Assembly (NCBI RefSeq): GCF_900116255.1 | Contig: NZ_FPAI01000020.1 | Location: forward strand, 1-56,272 | DNA length: 56,272 bases | Reading direction: 5' to 3' | Source: Halolactibacillus miurensis | Lineage (GTDB): Bacteria; Bacillota; Bacilli; Bacillales; Amphibacillaceae | Shown: piece by piece, positions 1-8,205 of the stretch | How the letters are laid out: each line of letters begins with the position of its first letter | How positions within the stretch are numbered: the first letter of the stretch is position 1 | The notes under the pieces: model-generated | What the model was told of the DNA's origin: nothing | The model's database searches: none | What the model saw: the letters and a program-made list of their open reading frames with translations, nothing else | Position numbers and translations under genes: made by a program

Positions 1-34
1 CATGTTTCAGCTGCATAAAAAGAGCCGAAACATG
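1..34. other. Imperfect inverted repeat at window edge
   Basis: Bases 1-8 (CATGTTTC) are complementary to 27-34 (GAAACATG), and a few more pairs continue inward. The hairpin lies just past the 3' end of the minus-strand nuclease gene and could be its terminator, but no T-run follows on the minus strand. The rest of 35-96 shows nothing else. Confidence 0.3.
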
Positions 35-96
35 TGAAATATAAGATTGAAATTATTGGTTAAAACTTCTCACCAACACGATTTGACAAAGAACCG

Positions 97-786
97 TTAT
101 TTTATATGCTTTAAACGTTTCGCTTCTTGATCACGCCATGTTAGTAACTTGTTCTCTACCCAATATTTATCGTTTGTAGTAATTCTATTGTCTCCGGCTT
201 CACGCATTGCTGCAGTTGTGATGTCTGATGTTGTAATAAGTCGTGCAAGTATACAGTTGTGATTTTTCTTTGCTGTATTCAATTCTCTAATGATTTTAAC
301 GTCTACTTGCTGTTTAGTATACTTTTTAATTTGGACTGCTTCTCTCGCTTGATCTTTCTCGCTCCATATTATTAAATCAATACCACCGTCAGCTCCTTCT
401 TTTGTTTCTTCAGGTTTTTGACCTTTAGCTTCAAAGTAGTAATAGCAGAGTCTTTCAAATTCACGCCATGTTAGCTTCTCAAACGGAAGAGTTAATATTT
501 CTTTTTTAGCTCTTAATTGATTGTGATTCTTTTTAGGAGTGTTCTTTGTTGATTTTTTACTCACCGTCTTAGAGGTTGTGGCTTTTTTTTTTGTTTTACG
601 CTTTGATTTCTTTACAGGAATAAGTGAACCGATACCATGCCCTAGAAATACCGCAAGCAATAACCCTCCGAAGATATAAATAGCCGGATCAATAGTGTCT
701 TTTAACGGTTCATAAAGAAAAAAACCAATAGTAATAAATATAAATGTCAGTATGCTTTTAAGATCTCTAACTTGTTTCTTTGTCAT
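97..786 (-). CDS. Membrane-anchored restriction endonuclease-like (Mrr_cat) protein
   Basis: The 229-residue protein has two N-terminal membrane segments (about 11-27 and 36-56), a very basic Lys/Thr-rich linker (58-95) and a C-terminal Mrr-type domain (about 100-225). The nuclease signature is visible: the Asp of GGIDL (D137) followed by the Q-x-K pair of VQIKK (Q152, K154), the PD-(D/E)xK variant used by Mrr proteins. Family members cut modified DNA or occur as solitary membrane-bound nucleases of unknown role. The start is supported by AAAGGAG upstream. No methyltransferase or specificity gene is adjacent, so this is not a classical restriction-modification locus. The family is secure; the substrate is unknown. 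Confidence 0.85.
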   Translation of the reverse strand: MTKKQVRDLKSILTFIFITIGFFLYEPLKDTIDPAIYIFGGLLLAVFLGHGIGSLIPVKKSKRKTKKKATTSKTVSKKSTKNTPKKNHNQLRAKKEILTLPFEKLTWREFERLCYYYFEAKGQKPEETKEGADGGIDLIIWSEKDQAREAVQIKKYTKQQVDVKIIRELNTAKKNHNCILARLITTSDITTAAMREAGDNRITTNDKYWVENKLLTWRDQEAKRLKHIK

Positions 787-837
787 TTTCTACTCCTTTG
801 TGTTTGATTGTAATTTACATAATTATCGTGTACTTTA

Positions 838-866
838 GTTAACCTCTCAAAATGAGAGAGGTTAAC
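838..866. repeat. Perfect 11-bp inverted repeat upstream of the nuclease gene
   Basis: GTTAACCTCTC at 838-848 pairs with GAGAGGTTAAC at 856-866. It could be an operator or an attenuator/terminator on the minus strand, lying between the small ORF at 878-970 and the nuclease gene. No T-run follows on either strand, so a classical terminator is less likely. Confidence 0.5.
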
Positions 867-877
867 GGTATTATTAC

Positions 878-970
878 TTAATCTAGACTACTTCTTGCTA
901 ATGTCGTATGATTTTCTATCATCACTACATTCGTTAAATTAACAATCATGTCTTTGTATTTGATATTCAT
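878..970 (-). CDS. Possible 30-residue small ORF
   Basis: An ATG at 970 opens a 30-residue frame beginning MNIKYKDMIV and ending at a TAA at 878-880, with a GAGG sequence about 13 bases upstream, longer than the usual spacing. It is followed by the inverted repeat at 838-866 and then the nuclease gene on the same strand. I recognise no family. It may be a chance ORF or a leader peptide. Confidence 0.2.
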   Translation of the reverse strand: MNIKYKDMIVNLTNVVMIENHTTLARSSLD

Positions 971-1246
971 AGTTTAGCATATACCTCATTAATTTGTAAG
1001 TATTATACAGAGAATGAACTATATTTCTTTTTTATAGTGATTAGAGAAGATATTGATAAAATATTGTTATCATAATGGAATTAAAGTTATTCTATTTGTA
1101 AAATCAGATATTTGTGTGATGATAGGATTTAATTAAAATAATTTACGTAACTAAGGTAATCATTCATGGGGTTAGCTAATTAGTATGAATGACTGGCATA
1201 AGAAGCTACTATAAGTTTTAAACTTAATCATTTCTCGGAGCTCTAA

Positions 1247-2071
1247 CTACATTTGTTTACTTTGTTGAAGCAGTTTCGATTCCCCTGTTCGCTCCCATTC
1301 TTCCACCATTTCATAAGCTTTTTCAGGAGAAAATCCTTTTCCAACAAGAACGCCCATTAGGATAAATTCTTGAAGTATGTGGGTCATGTTTACACCTTTT
1401 TTATAATCCTCTAATCCTTCTTCTACTAAAAACTGCGTGTGCATGATCCATTCATCGGGTGTTTTGCCGAATATTGTACCATTGTGGTGGCTGTGATGGT
1501 GCTCTTTCTCCATTGCATCTTGCTTTGTTGGGTGAACCGTATTAAATGGGTGATTAGGTGGCGCATAAATTGAATATAATCTTAGAGGACTATTACCTAT
1601 ATTGATAATATTATGCCAAGTGCCGGCAGGTATAATAATGGCAGAATCGTCTTGAATCGTTCTCCTAAAGTCCATCGTATTTTTACTGCTACCCATCTCA
1701 ACTACTCCAAATCCTTGTTCCACTCGTAAAAACTGATCAACATTTGGATGCATTTCTAAACCAATATCCTCACCAACACCGATACTCATCAACGTTACTT
1801 GAAGGTGCTCACCAGTCCATAAAGTGGTCCGAAATGTTTGATTTTGTCTGGTCGCTTGATTGATATCTATCACGAATGGATTTGGTCCATAATCCGTTAA
1901 TCTCATATTTCTATAACCATCAATTAAATAGCTATTATAATGACCAGTGTTGTCTGTTACGGGATATGGATACCTCGGATAAACAGATGTTCTTTCATAT
2001 GAATGTGTGCCTGCATAAGCGTTATAGGGGGGGTGATAAGACTGTCCGTACGTATAAGGGAAATAAGACAT
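1247..2071 (-). CDS. Cupin-domain protein with Tyr/Pro-rich N-terminus (possible spore-coat protein)
   Basis: The 274-residue protein starts with about 45 residues rich in Tyr, Pro and His, as in spore coat proteins. A cupin_2 domain follows at about 75-170 (G..ExHPNVDQ...V..G.GVVEMG, then IIIPAGTWHNIIN and PLRLYSIYAPP), and then a histidine cluster (EKEHHHSHH) that may bind metal. The C-terminal 60 residues are acidic and probably helical. Cupins of this type resemble mannose-6-phosphate isomerase-like proteins; the reaction is not predictable. AAAGGATTGAGAAC precedes the ATG. A sigma-K-like -10 inside a palindrome 39 bases upstream supports, but does not prove, a sporulation role. Confidence 0.75.
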   Translation of the reverse strand: MSYFPYTYGQSYHPPYNAYAGTHSYERTSVYPRYPYPVTDNTGHYNSYLIDGYRNMRLTDYGPNPFVIDINQATRQNQTFRTTLWTGEHLQVTLMSIGVGEDIGLEMHPNVDQFLRVEQGFGVVEMGSSKNTMDFRRTIQDDSAIIIPAGTWHNIINIGNSPLRLYSIYAPPNHPFNTVHPTKQDAMEKEHHHSHHNGTIFGKTPDEWIMHTQFLVEEGLEDYKKGVNMTHILQEFILMGVLVGKGFSPEKAYEMVEEWERTGESKLLQQSKQM

Positions 2072-2108
2072 GTTCTCAATCCTTTCATCATTTCATTAAC
2101 GTTTCTAA

Positions 2109-2130
2109 ATTATCATATGCATATGATAAT
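2109..2130 (-). promoter_or_regulatory. 22-bp perfect palindrome with sigma-K-like -10
   Basis: The sequence centred on ATATGCATAT between 2119 and 2120 is a perfect 22-bp palindrome. On the minus strand it contains CATATGATA, matching the sigma-K -10 pattern CATANNNTA, 39 bases upstream of the cupin start. No clear AC -35 is visible. It could instead be a binding site for a dimeric regulator acting on the divergent genes. Confidence 0.35.
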
Positions 2131-2262
2131 ATTTTGCGCATTTGAAATATGAATATTGTGGATTTAATTAAACAAGTAATAGAGCATGTCGTTAAATTCA
2201 CTTCTATTTACTCATGAATTATGCGATACTTTAATTACATTTCGATAAGAAAGGTGTTATTT

Positions 2263-3270
2263 ATGGACTTACAACAAACACTACTAAAAAAGGGTTACAC
2301 AAAGGCGGCAGAGCTACTTGAATCTTTAACTGTAAGCGATCATTTTATTAAAGATATGCAAGCTATTTTAACAACCTGTTTGACTTCCCGAGAAGAGCTG
2401 GCGTATGATATTTATGTTTTGTATACACAATTGATGAGCGTTGAGACATTTGAAAAACAATATACCGAGATACTTGTTCGTGATTTGACTATCGTCCTTT
2501 TAGAAATGTTAAACCCAACAAATGGATCAGTCGATCTTTTTTTAAGTGATAATCAAGAAGAAGAGGCGATAGCCTTGTACCAACAAGCAGTAAATGGTCA
2601 TGCGGATGCACAAGTAGCCCTCGCTCATTTTTATAAATCGATTGACCGTGATCAATGGGCATTTGACTGGTTTAAACATGCAGCTGAGCTTGGCAATGCT
2701 GATGCTTATTACTGGCTAGGAAATGAGTATTTTGTCGGTCAAGTTGTGCAACATGATCTTGAACAAACATTTCTTAACTATAAGAGAGCGGCTGAATTAG
2801 GACATGGTGATGCCTTAAATAATTATGCTGATATGTACTTACGGGGTGAGTACGTAGAGAAAGATGAAGAAAAGGCGCTTATGATTTTTAAACAAGCCGC
2901 TGATAAAAGCGTACCAGAAGCGATGTATACACTAGGTTATATGTATGAGAATGGCGTCGGTACAGCGATAGATCCTGTTGTATCAAGAGCATGGTTTATT
3001 GAATCGGCGCGTCACGGTGATGACTTTGCGGCGAATAGATTAGGCCATGAAGCAATTGAGTTGGGTAAGAGTACGGATGCACTTGCCTGGTATCAAATGG
3101 CGGCCGATCGTGGTGATTCATATGGTGAATATAATTTAGGACATTGTTATGAAAATGGGATTGGGACACCAGTCAATTTAAAAAAGGCTAAGTATTGGTA
3201 TCGCCTCGCTGCACTAAAAGGAGATCGACAGGCAAAAGAGCGACTAACAGCGATAGAAAAATTGTCGTAA
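2263..3270 (+). CDS. Sel1/TPR-like repeat protein
   Basis: The protein (335 residues from the ATG at 2263, chosen for the AAGAAAGG upstream; an in-frame ATG at 2221 has no such site) has an N-terminal helical region of about 100 residues. At least five Sel1-like repeats follow, each with the pattern A-x-x-x-L-G-x-x-Y-x-x-G and A..WF..AA..G, for example YTLGYMYENGVGT and YNLGHCYENGIGT. Sel1 repeats fold as an alpha-solenoid for protein-protein contact. There is no signal peptide or membrane segment, so it should be cytoplasmic. The partner is unknown. The next gene starts about 45 bases downstream on the same strand and may be co-transcribed. Confidence 0.8.
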   Translation: MDLQQTLLKKGYTKAAELLESLTVSDHFIKDMQAILTTCLTSREELAYDIYVLYTQLMSVETFEKQYTEILVRDLTIVLLEMLNPTNGSVDLFLSDNQEEEAIALYQQAVNGHADAQVALAHFYKSIDRDQWAFDWFKHAAELGNADAYYWLGNEYFVGQVVQHDLEQTFLNYKRAAELGHGDALNNYADMYLRGEYVEKDEEKALMIFKQAADKSVPEAMYTLGYMYENGVGTAIDPVVSRAWFIESARHGDDFAANRLGHEAIELGKSTDALAWYQMAADRGDSYGEYNLGHCYENGIGTPVNLKKAKYWYRLAALKGDRQAKERLTAIEKLS

Positions 3271-3318
3271 TAACTCAGTGACCGTTTCAAGTATTAATTT
3301 GAGAGAGGAGACTTAGTG

Positions 3319-3909
3319 ATGACAGTTTTAAACAAAGACTCACAAGAAAATCAATCAACCAAGAGAACGACGTCACAGACCGTATTACTTTCAATCATTG
3401 CCATTTTTATAATACTAGGTGGCTATATTATGCTGAGATTATTAGATGTAGATAAAGCGGATGGCCGTGAAAGAGCTTTAAGAGAATTACTCACTATCCA
3501 GTTTTCAACAGCTGAGGAGGCGCTGATTCAAGCGTTAGAATCACCTGATAGTCACATTATGATTAATGATAATGGAAACATTGATTTAACAAATGATACA
3601 CCGCTTAATCAATATTTAGATGGGCATTATCGCATGCTTCTAACCGATAGCTATTATGATGAATATATAGTAAGATATTTACTCTCCTATCCAGTCTTTG
3701 CCTATTATAATGACATTGACTTAAACATCAGTAATATCACGATTGAAAAACAAGAAGCAGAAGGTGATTATCATTTTACCGTTCATGTAGATGACGGTGA
3801 TGACCAACAAGGCAAAGTAACAGGCCGGGCCCATGTGACGGGTGATGGACAGATTAGTTTTCTAGATATTTTTGAAGACGACACATTATTTCTAAATGGC
3901 TTATATTAA
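3319..3909 (+). CDS. Single-pass membrane-anchored protein of unknown function
   Basis: The product of about 196 residues has a polar N-terminus rich in Ser/Thr/Gln, one membrane segment (about 24-41, VLLSIIAIFIILGGYIML) and an acidic extracytoplasmic domain of about 150 residues with alternating beta-like stretches. I recognise no family. The start is the ATG at 3319, 8 bases after GAGAGAGGAG; a GTG at 3316 is possible. It follows the Sel1 gene closely. Confidence 0.65.
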   Translation: MTVLNKDSQENQSTKRTTSQTVLLSIIAIFIILGGYIMLRLLDVDKADGRERALRELLTIQFSTAEEALIQALESPDSHIMINDNGNIDLTNDTPLNQYLDGHYRMLLTDSYYDEYIVRYLLSYPVFAYYNDIDLNISNITIEKQEAEGDYHFTVHVDDGDDQQGKVTGRAHVTGDGQISFLDIFEDDTLFLNGLY

Positions 3910-3927
3910 TTAGAACAGACATCTTGC

Positions 3928-3954
3928 CTATTAATTTTTTTGAAAAATTAATAG
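3928..3954. terminator. AT-rich perfect hairpin downstream of the membrane-protein gene
   Basis: CTATTAATTTTT at 3928-3939 pairs exactly with AAAAATTAATAG at 3943-3954 around a three-base loop. The stem is AT-rich and has no clean T-run after it, so termination is plausible but weak. Confidence 0.4.
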
Positions 3955-3987
3955 ATAAATGTTAATAGATAGCGAAAATTAAGGGTT

Positions 3988-4048
3988 CATGGTGATGTTG
4001 TGATTTAGACATATTGGACTATGAAGCTAATATGATAACATCATCATG
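3988..4048. repeat. Long-spaced inverted repeat before the methyltransferase gene
   Basis: CATGGTGATGTT (3988-3999) is complementary to AACATCATCATG (4037-4048) with one G-U pair and a 37-base interval. It lies in the leader of the methyltransferase gene and could form a long-range RNA stem. Confidence 0.35.
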
Positions 4049-4096
4049 TCAACTAAATATTAAACAATTAAAATAAAATGAAGGATAGGTGAAAGT

Positions 4097-4797
4097 GTGG
4101 ATTTATTTGAGTTACAACCTTGGGAACGGTTAGCAAAAAAATCACATGGGTACAGTTAGGTGATATAAAAGGGAAAAAAATATTAGACTTCGGAAGTGGG
4201 CTTGGCATTACTGCCAATCATTTAGCAATACATAATGATGTTGTAGCTATTGAGCCATGTGAAGAAACTATTAATAATAGGTATTGTGATAACGCCTATA
4301 CTCAAATTTGTGGTGATATTAAAAGTCTAAAACAATTTGAAAATCAATTCTTCGACGTTATTATTTGTCATAATGTCTTTGAATATGCTCGTGAAAGAAA
4401 AGATATCATTAAGGAATTTTCAAGGTTATTAAAAAGTGATGGTTTTATATCAATCATAAAGCATAATGTACCTGGAAGAGTAATGCAAATGGTAGTTTTA
4501 CTAAATGATTTTGAGCATGCAGAAAAGCTTTTAAAAGGTGAGAATGGAAAGACAGAAAGTGCGGATCTAATTCATTACTATGACGATACAGATATAGAAA
4601 AATGGTGTAATCATTTAAAGATTGATAAAAAGATGGGACTTAGAACTTTTTGGGATTTACAACAAAATCAAGAGATACAAAAGGATTTAGAATGGCAAAG
4701 AAAAATGATTGAGATGGAGTTGAAAGTTTCAGAGGTTAGAGAGTATCAAGACATAGCATTCTTCAGCCATTTAATTTTAAAAAGAAAGAAGGTATAG
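4097..4797 (+). CDS. Class I SAM-dependent methyltransferase, split by an apparent -1 frameshift
   Basis: The main frame (readable from 4120, TTG) carries the SAM-binding motif ILDFGSGLG, followed by a motif II acidic residue (VVAIEP) and the post-motif FDVIICHNVFEY typical of Methyltransf_11/25 proteins. The natural beginning appears to be in another frame: a GTG at 4097, preceded by AAGGATAGGTGAAA, encodes VDLFELQPWERLAKK up to seven A residues at 4135-4141. There a -1 shift joins it to ITWVQLGDIKGKK. The heptamer A-AAA-AAA is in the correct register for -1 slippage. Either a base has been lost (in the genome or in the assembly) or the ribosome slips. The substrate is unknown. About 233 residues if joined. 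Confidence 0.75.
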
Positions 4798-4831
4798 ATT
4801 TTTAGAAAAACTAAATAATATATATTTAAAC

Positions 4832-4863
4832 GCCTCAGGAAGAGTTTTTTACTCTTCTGAGGC
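4832..4863. terminator. Bidirectional terminator between convergent genes
   Basis: GCCTCAGGAAGAGT (4832-4845) pairs with ACTCTTCTGAGGC (4851-4863) with a single bulged G and a T-rich loop. It lies between the methyltransferase gene and the CotF-like gene, which converge. Confidence 0.75.
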
Positions 4864-4878
4864 ATTTATTCATTCGAA

Positions 4879-5133
4879 TCAACCTTGTGATGTTAGTTCG
4901 CTTTTCGTTGATTGGATAATATCACCTGGTGCTGGAGCTGCAGGGGTATAAAATTGATGTTCTAACGCATACTCATACAGATGACGCTGTCTTACCTCAT
5001 CTTGATTTCTTAACTCAATAATGGTTTGTCTTAAGTCAGGGTGATTTGTTTCTGTGATGACAGTCGCATAACCAGTAAGACTGGCATTAATCCCTGATAA
5101 ATAATCATTGACGATTTCTTTATCTTGCAACAT
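4879..5133 (-). CDS. CotF-family spore coat protein (small)
   Basis: This 84-residue protein starts MLQDKEIVNDYLSG and continues through a helical region with the NASLTGYATVITETNHPDLRQTI pattern seen in part, as in CotF and related coat proteins, which fold like ferritin half-bundles. A Pro/Ala-rich tail follows (YTPAAPAPGDII). It lies 12 bases downstream of the related small gene at 5146-5331 on the same strand, so the two form one unit, together resembling the two halves of a CotF-type protein. GGAGGAAAAA precedes the ATG. Expression in the mother cell is inferred from the family. Confidence 0.75.
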   Translation of the reverse strand: MLQDKEIVNDYLSGINASLTGYATVITETNHPDLRQTIIELRNQDEVRQRHLYEYALEHQFYTPAAPAPGDIIQSTKSELTSQG

Positions 5134-5145
5134 GTTTTTTTCCTC

Positions 5146-5331
5146 CTATCCTAAAAATGAGAGTAGTGTTTGCTGTGCTTGACTTGCGGCATTTGCATCA
5201 TTTTCTAATAACGTTTTTAGTGTGGGATCACTGCAACTTTCCGCATAACTGTTCAATTTTTTTACAATCATTCCGTGCCCACCTATCAAGTGTCGTAAAT
5301 GTTCAACCTCTAGCGTTGTTAATTGTGTCAT
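5146..5331 (-). CDS. Small coat-associated protein (CotF-like partner)
   Basis: The protein has 61 residues when started at the second ATG of ATGATG (5331), 7 bases after AAAGGAGG; the upstream in-frame ATG at 5385 has no such site. The sequence MTQLTTLEVEHLRHLIGG followed by a Lys/Asn/Ala-rich helix resembles short proteins found next to CotF homologues in Bacillaceae. It is the first gene of the pair. The coat assignment rests on similarity and neighbourhood, not on a catalytic motif. Confidence 0.65.
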   Translation of the reverse strand: MTQLTTLEVEHLRHLIGGHGMIVKKLNSYAESCSDPTLKTLLENDANAASQAQQTLLSFLG

Positions 5332-5556
5332 CATAACGCCTCCTTTCTGCTGTTTAATGTGAGCTAATTTTAAAAAAACATACATGGAATATAAGATAAG
5401 AAAAAGGAAAAGTTCGGAATGATCAAATATGAAGATTTTGTTTCAATAAAGAGTTGATTAATTTTCAAATTCCATTAAAATAAGTAAAGGACGTCTCTAG
5501 TCAAGACAACTGTCAAATCTAAAGGGACAACGAGTTTTTATAAAGAGGTGAACAAC

Positions 5557-6192
5557 ATGAACATTAAACAATTTACATTAACCGCTATTTTTCTATCTAT
5601 TATTTTACTTTTTGCCTTTACACCGATTGGTTTTATTCATTTAGGTGTGATTAAAGCGACCTTGATCCATATTCCGGTCATCATTGGTTCTATTATCCTT
5701 GGACCTAAGATTGGCGCATTTTTAGGTCTAGCATTCGGGACAACAAGTGTCATTAATAACACGCTGGCACCGACACTTCTATCATTTGCCTTCTCACCAG
5801 CTATTCCGGTGCTAGGAACCGATCGGGGGAGTTTCATGGCGCTCGTGGTGGCGATTTTGCCACGGGTCATTATTGGCATCCTTCCGTACTTCTTTGTGAA
5901 AGGCTTTAATAGGCTCATTACACTAAAGAAAATAAAAGAAAAAACAAGCCTATTTTTAACAGGACTTGTCACAACGATTATTCACACCTTTCTAGTCATG
6001 GGCGCGATTGCGGTTGTCTTTTATGATGCGTATGCACAAGCGATTGATGTCTCATCTGTCAGTGGGGTCATTGTCGCTGTCTTTACTGTCTTTTTGTCCA
6101 ATGGTATTGGAGAGGCGATTGTTGCGGCATTTATTGTGATGACGGTCGTACCACCATTACTTAAAATTTCAGACCAATCGAAATCAAAATGA
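5557..6192 (+). CDS. ECF transporter S-component (substrate-binding membrane subunit)
   Basis: The protein of about 211 residues is almost wholly hydrophobic with five or six membrane helices. It has the S-component hallmark N-terminus (TAIFLSIILLFAFTPIGFIHLG) and the LGPKIGAFLGLAFG region. The family supplies substrate specificity to an EcfA/A'/T energising module encoded elsewhere. The helix-2/3 region resembles pantothenate-type S-components, but the substrate cannot be fixed. I chose the ATG at 5557, eight bases after AAAGAGGTG; a GTG at 5548 is also in frame. I found no known riboswitch in the 170-base leader. It stands alone, with a strong terminator after it. Confidence 0.8.
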   Translation: MNIKQFTLTAIFLSIILLFAFTPIGFIHLGVIKATLIHIPVIIGSIILGPKIGAFLGLAFGTTSVINNTLAPTLLSFAFSPAIPVLGTDRGSFMALVVAILPRVIIGILPYFFVKGFNRLITLKKIKEKTSLFLTGLVTTIIHTFLVMGAIAVVFYDAYAQAIDVSSVSGVIVAVFTVFLSNGIGEAIVAAFIVMTVVPPLLKISDQSKSK

Positions 6193-6208
6193 ATAAACCT
6201 GGAATAAA

Positions 6209-6256
6209 AAAGTGCCACTTAACTCATTGAACGATTTAAGAGTTAAGTGGCACTTT
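6209..6256. terminator. Strong bidirectional terminator
   Basis: A perfect 17-bp stem (arms AAAGTGCCACTTAACTC and GAGTTAAGTGGCACTTT, 14-base loop) separates the S-component gene from the convergent HAD phosphatase gene. A-rich and T-rich flanks suit both directions. Confidence 0.85.
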
Positions 6257-6284
6257 AGTATATTTTTAAAGGTTATGGGAATTT

Positions 6285-7097
6285 TTAATCTTCATCAAAA
6301 ATGAACTTTTCGACAACGTGAGCAACACCGTCTTCCATATTGGAAGTCGTCACGTAGTCACTGATCGCTTTAATGTCGTCAGGTGCATTCCCCATCGCCA
6401 CACCAAGACCGGCAAATTCAATCATGGATTGGTCGTTATAACTATCCCCAATCGCAATCACTTCTTCCCGCTTGATCCCTAATTGTTTAATTAAGTGATC
6501 AAGCGTTGTGCCTTTTGTGACACCTTTTTCTGTGAATTCTAAGAAATAAGGTTTTGAACGAAGCACACTGAAACGCTCAGATAGTTCTTGCTGCAATTTC
6601 TTTTCTAACGGTTTTAATATTTCTGGGTCTTCCACCATCAATACTTTTACCGGAGGTTCTGGTACAGATTTTACAAAATCATCGACTTCCGTGATCGGTA
6701 GACCCGTAATGTCAGCTTCGATTGTTGTATATTTATTATTTTTGTCCGTAATAATGTTGTCACCAACATACGTATGAATAAAGACGTGTTCTTTGTCACT
6801 TAAGTCTTTTAAGAAACGTACATCGTCTAAAGTTAACGTACTAGAGAAGGTATCTTCATTCGTTTGACAGTTTGTGATCCGTCCCCCGTTAAATGATAAT
6901 AAGTAACTACCGTAATCAGCCAGACGTAACTCATCACCTAACGCACGCATCGCATAAGTCGGTCGTCCAGACGCAAGCACGACTTTAACGCCAGCATCTT
7001 GCGATTTAAATAGCATCTCTTTTGTTCGTGGTGAAATCGTGTGGTCATCTCTTAGTAAGGTGTCATCTAAATCTAATACAATCATTTTATAAGTCAT
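6285..7097 (-). CDS. Cof-type HAD-IIB family phosphatase
   Basis: HAD motif I, IVLDLDDTLL, opens the protein. Motif II lies in VVLASGRP, the lysine motif in the G-V-T-K-G-T region, and motif III/IV in IAIGDSYNDQSMIEFAGLGVAMGNA. A C2B-type cap sits between motifs II and III. This layout is that of Cof/YxeH/YkrA phosphatases, which release phosphate from sugar phosphates or FMN-like substrates; the precise substrate is not predictable. I start at the ATG at 7097 (270 residues), which places DxDxT eight to ten residues from the N-terminus as usual. The longer in-frame start at 7151 adds 18 residues unlike the family. Confidence 0.88.
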   Translation of the reverse strand: MTYKMIVLDLDDTLLRDDHTISPRTKEMLFKSQDAGVKVVLASGRPTYAMRALGDELRLADYGSYLLSFNGGRITNCQTNEDTFSSTLTLDDVRFLKDLSDKEHVFIHTYVGDNIITDKNNKYTTIEADITGLPITEVDDFVKSVPEPPVKVLMVEDPEILKPLEKKLQQELSERFSVLRSKPYFLEFTEKGVTKGTTLDHLIKQLGIKREEVIAIGDSYNDQSMIEFAGLGVAMGNAPDDIKAISDYVTTSNMEDGVAHVVEKFIFDED

Positions 7098-7320
7098 TGT
7101 GTTATTCGCCCTAAATAAGCGGCATCCCCCTTTATCGTTGATAAGTTTCATTCTACTAGAAACTCATCATGAATGGTAGAGTCTATCAACAGATTAGAGC
7201 CCAATTGTTCACAAAATGAACGTGTACCATTAAGCTAAATCGCTTATAATGGATAGGAACCAACATGTTAGATAGACAGGTATTATAAAACAGATAATAA
7301 CGAACATATAAAAGAATAGG

Positions 7321-8205
7321 ATGATGTCATTGCCACGGTTTAAAAAGTTTTACTTAGAAATTACCAGTGTGTGTAATTTAGCGTGTACGTTTTGTCCTGA
7401 AACATTACGTCCAAAAGCGTTTATTACCCCAGATATATTTAAACAACGATTAGAAGAAATAAGACCCTACACGGACTATTTGAATTTCCATGTGAAAGGT
7501 GAACCCTTACTACATTCCAAACTACATGAGTTATTACAACTCAGTCATCAGTTCGGTTTTAAAGTCAATATAACGACTAATGGCACATTGATTAAAAAGA
7601 AACAACAACATTTGTTTGATCAGCCGGCACTCAGACAGCTTAACTTTTCCCTCCATAGCTTTGAAGGTCAACCATTTAAGATTGATGGTGACAAGTATTT
7701 AGAGGATATTTTAACGTTTGTGAAAACGTTAAAAGAAACAAGTGAGACCATTGTCTCGTTTCGGCTTTGGAACTTAAAAAAAGATGAAGAAACAGAGGCA
7801 ATCCGCCAGTCTAACGCCAATATTCTCCGTCGCCTTGAAGAGACATTTAACGTGACTGAGCCTTTAATTGACCGGTTATCGCCGACACAGGGGGTTAAAC
7901 TCGCAGAAGGGGTTTATTTAAATCAAGACTATCAATTTACTTGGCCATCACTTGACGAAGAGGAAGATGATGGGGTTGGTTTTTGTCACGGTTTACGTAA
8001 TCAAGTCGGTATTTTAACAGACGGGACCGTGATTCCTTGTTGTTTAGATGGAGAAGGCGTGATTAACTTAGGTAATGTAGATGACACGTCATTTGGGGAC
8101 ATTATCACAAATGAGCGTAGCACAAATATTATTGATGGTTTCTCAAGGCGCGAAGCCGTTGAAGAGCTATGCCGTAAGTGTGGGTATCGTAAACGCTTCG
8201 GGTAA
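7321..8205 (+). CDS. Radical SAM/SPASM-domain protein
   Basis: The 294-residue protein has the radical SAM cluster motif SVCNLACTFC (CxxxCxxC, cysteines near 18, 22 and 25). GEPLLH follows, as in the SAM-binding GGEP motif. A C-terminal SPASM-like region holds GFCHG, IPCCLDGEG and ELCRKCGYRKRF, able to hold an auxiliary Fe-S cluster. Such enzymes modify peptides or other macromolecules. No precursor peptide gene is evident nearby, although the flanks were checked for short ORFs only by eye. Two adjacent ATG codons (7321 and 7324) are available and the ribosome site is weak (AGAATAGG). It diverges from the HAD gene. Confidence 0.85.
   Translation: MMSLPRFKKFYLEITSVCNLACTFCPETLRPKAFITPDIFKQRLEEIRPYTDYLNFHVKGEPLLHSKLHELLQLSHQFGFKVNITTNGTLIKKKQQHLFDQPALRQLNFSLHSFEGQPFKIDGDKYLEDILTFVKTLKETSETIVSFRLWNLKKDEETEAIRQSNANILRRLEETFNVTEPLIDRLSPTQGVKLAEGVYLNQDYQFTWPSLDEEEDDGVGFCHGLRNQVGILTDGTVIPCCLDGEGVINLGNVDDTSFGDIITNERSTNIIDGFSRREAVEELCRKCGYRKRFG

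Larger units (their letters stand above)
787..1246. other. 460-base intergenic stretch, AT-rich
   Basis: No convincing gene is present. The stretch holds a perfect 11-bp inverted repeat at 838-866 (arms GTTAACCTCTC and GAGAGGTTAAC, 7-base loop), 52 bases upstream of the minus-strand nuclease start, and a weak 30-codon minus-strand ORF at 878-970. The remainder (971-1246) is AT-rich and shows no recognisable signal. Confidence 0.6.

Noticed and set aside
1876-2145. Plus-strand 89-codon ORF
   Set aside because: Opposite-strand shadow of the cupin gene; no ribosome site or family features.
5386-5556. Riboswitch before the ECF S-component
   Set aside because: I compared it by eye with preQ1, THF, TPP, FMN and lysine riboswitch cores and saw none; a covariance-model scan would be decisive.
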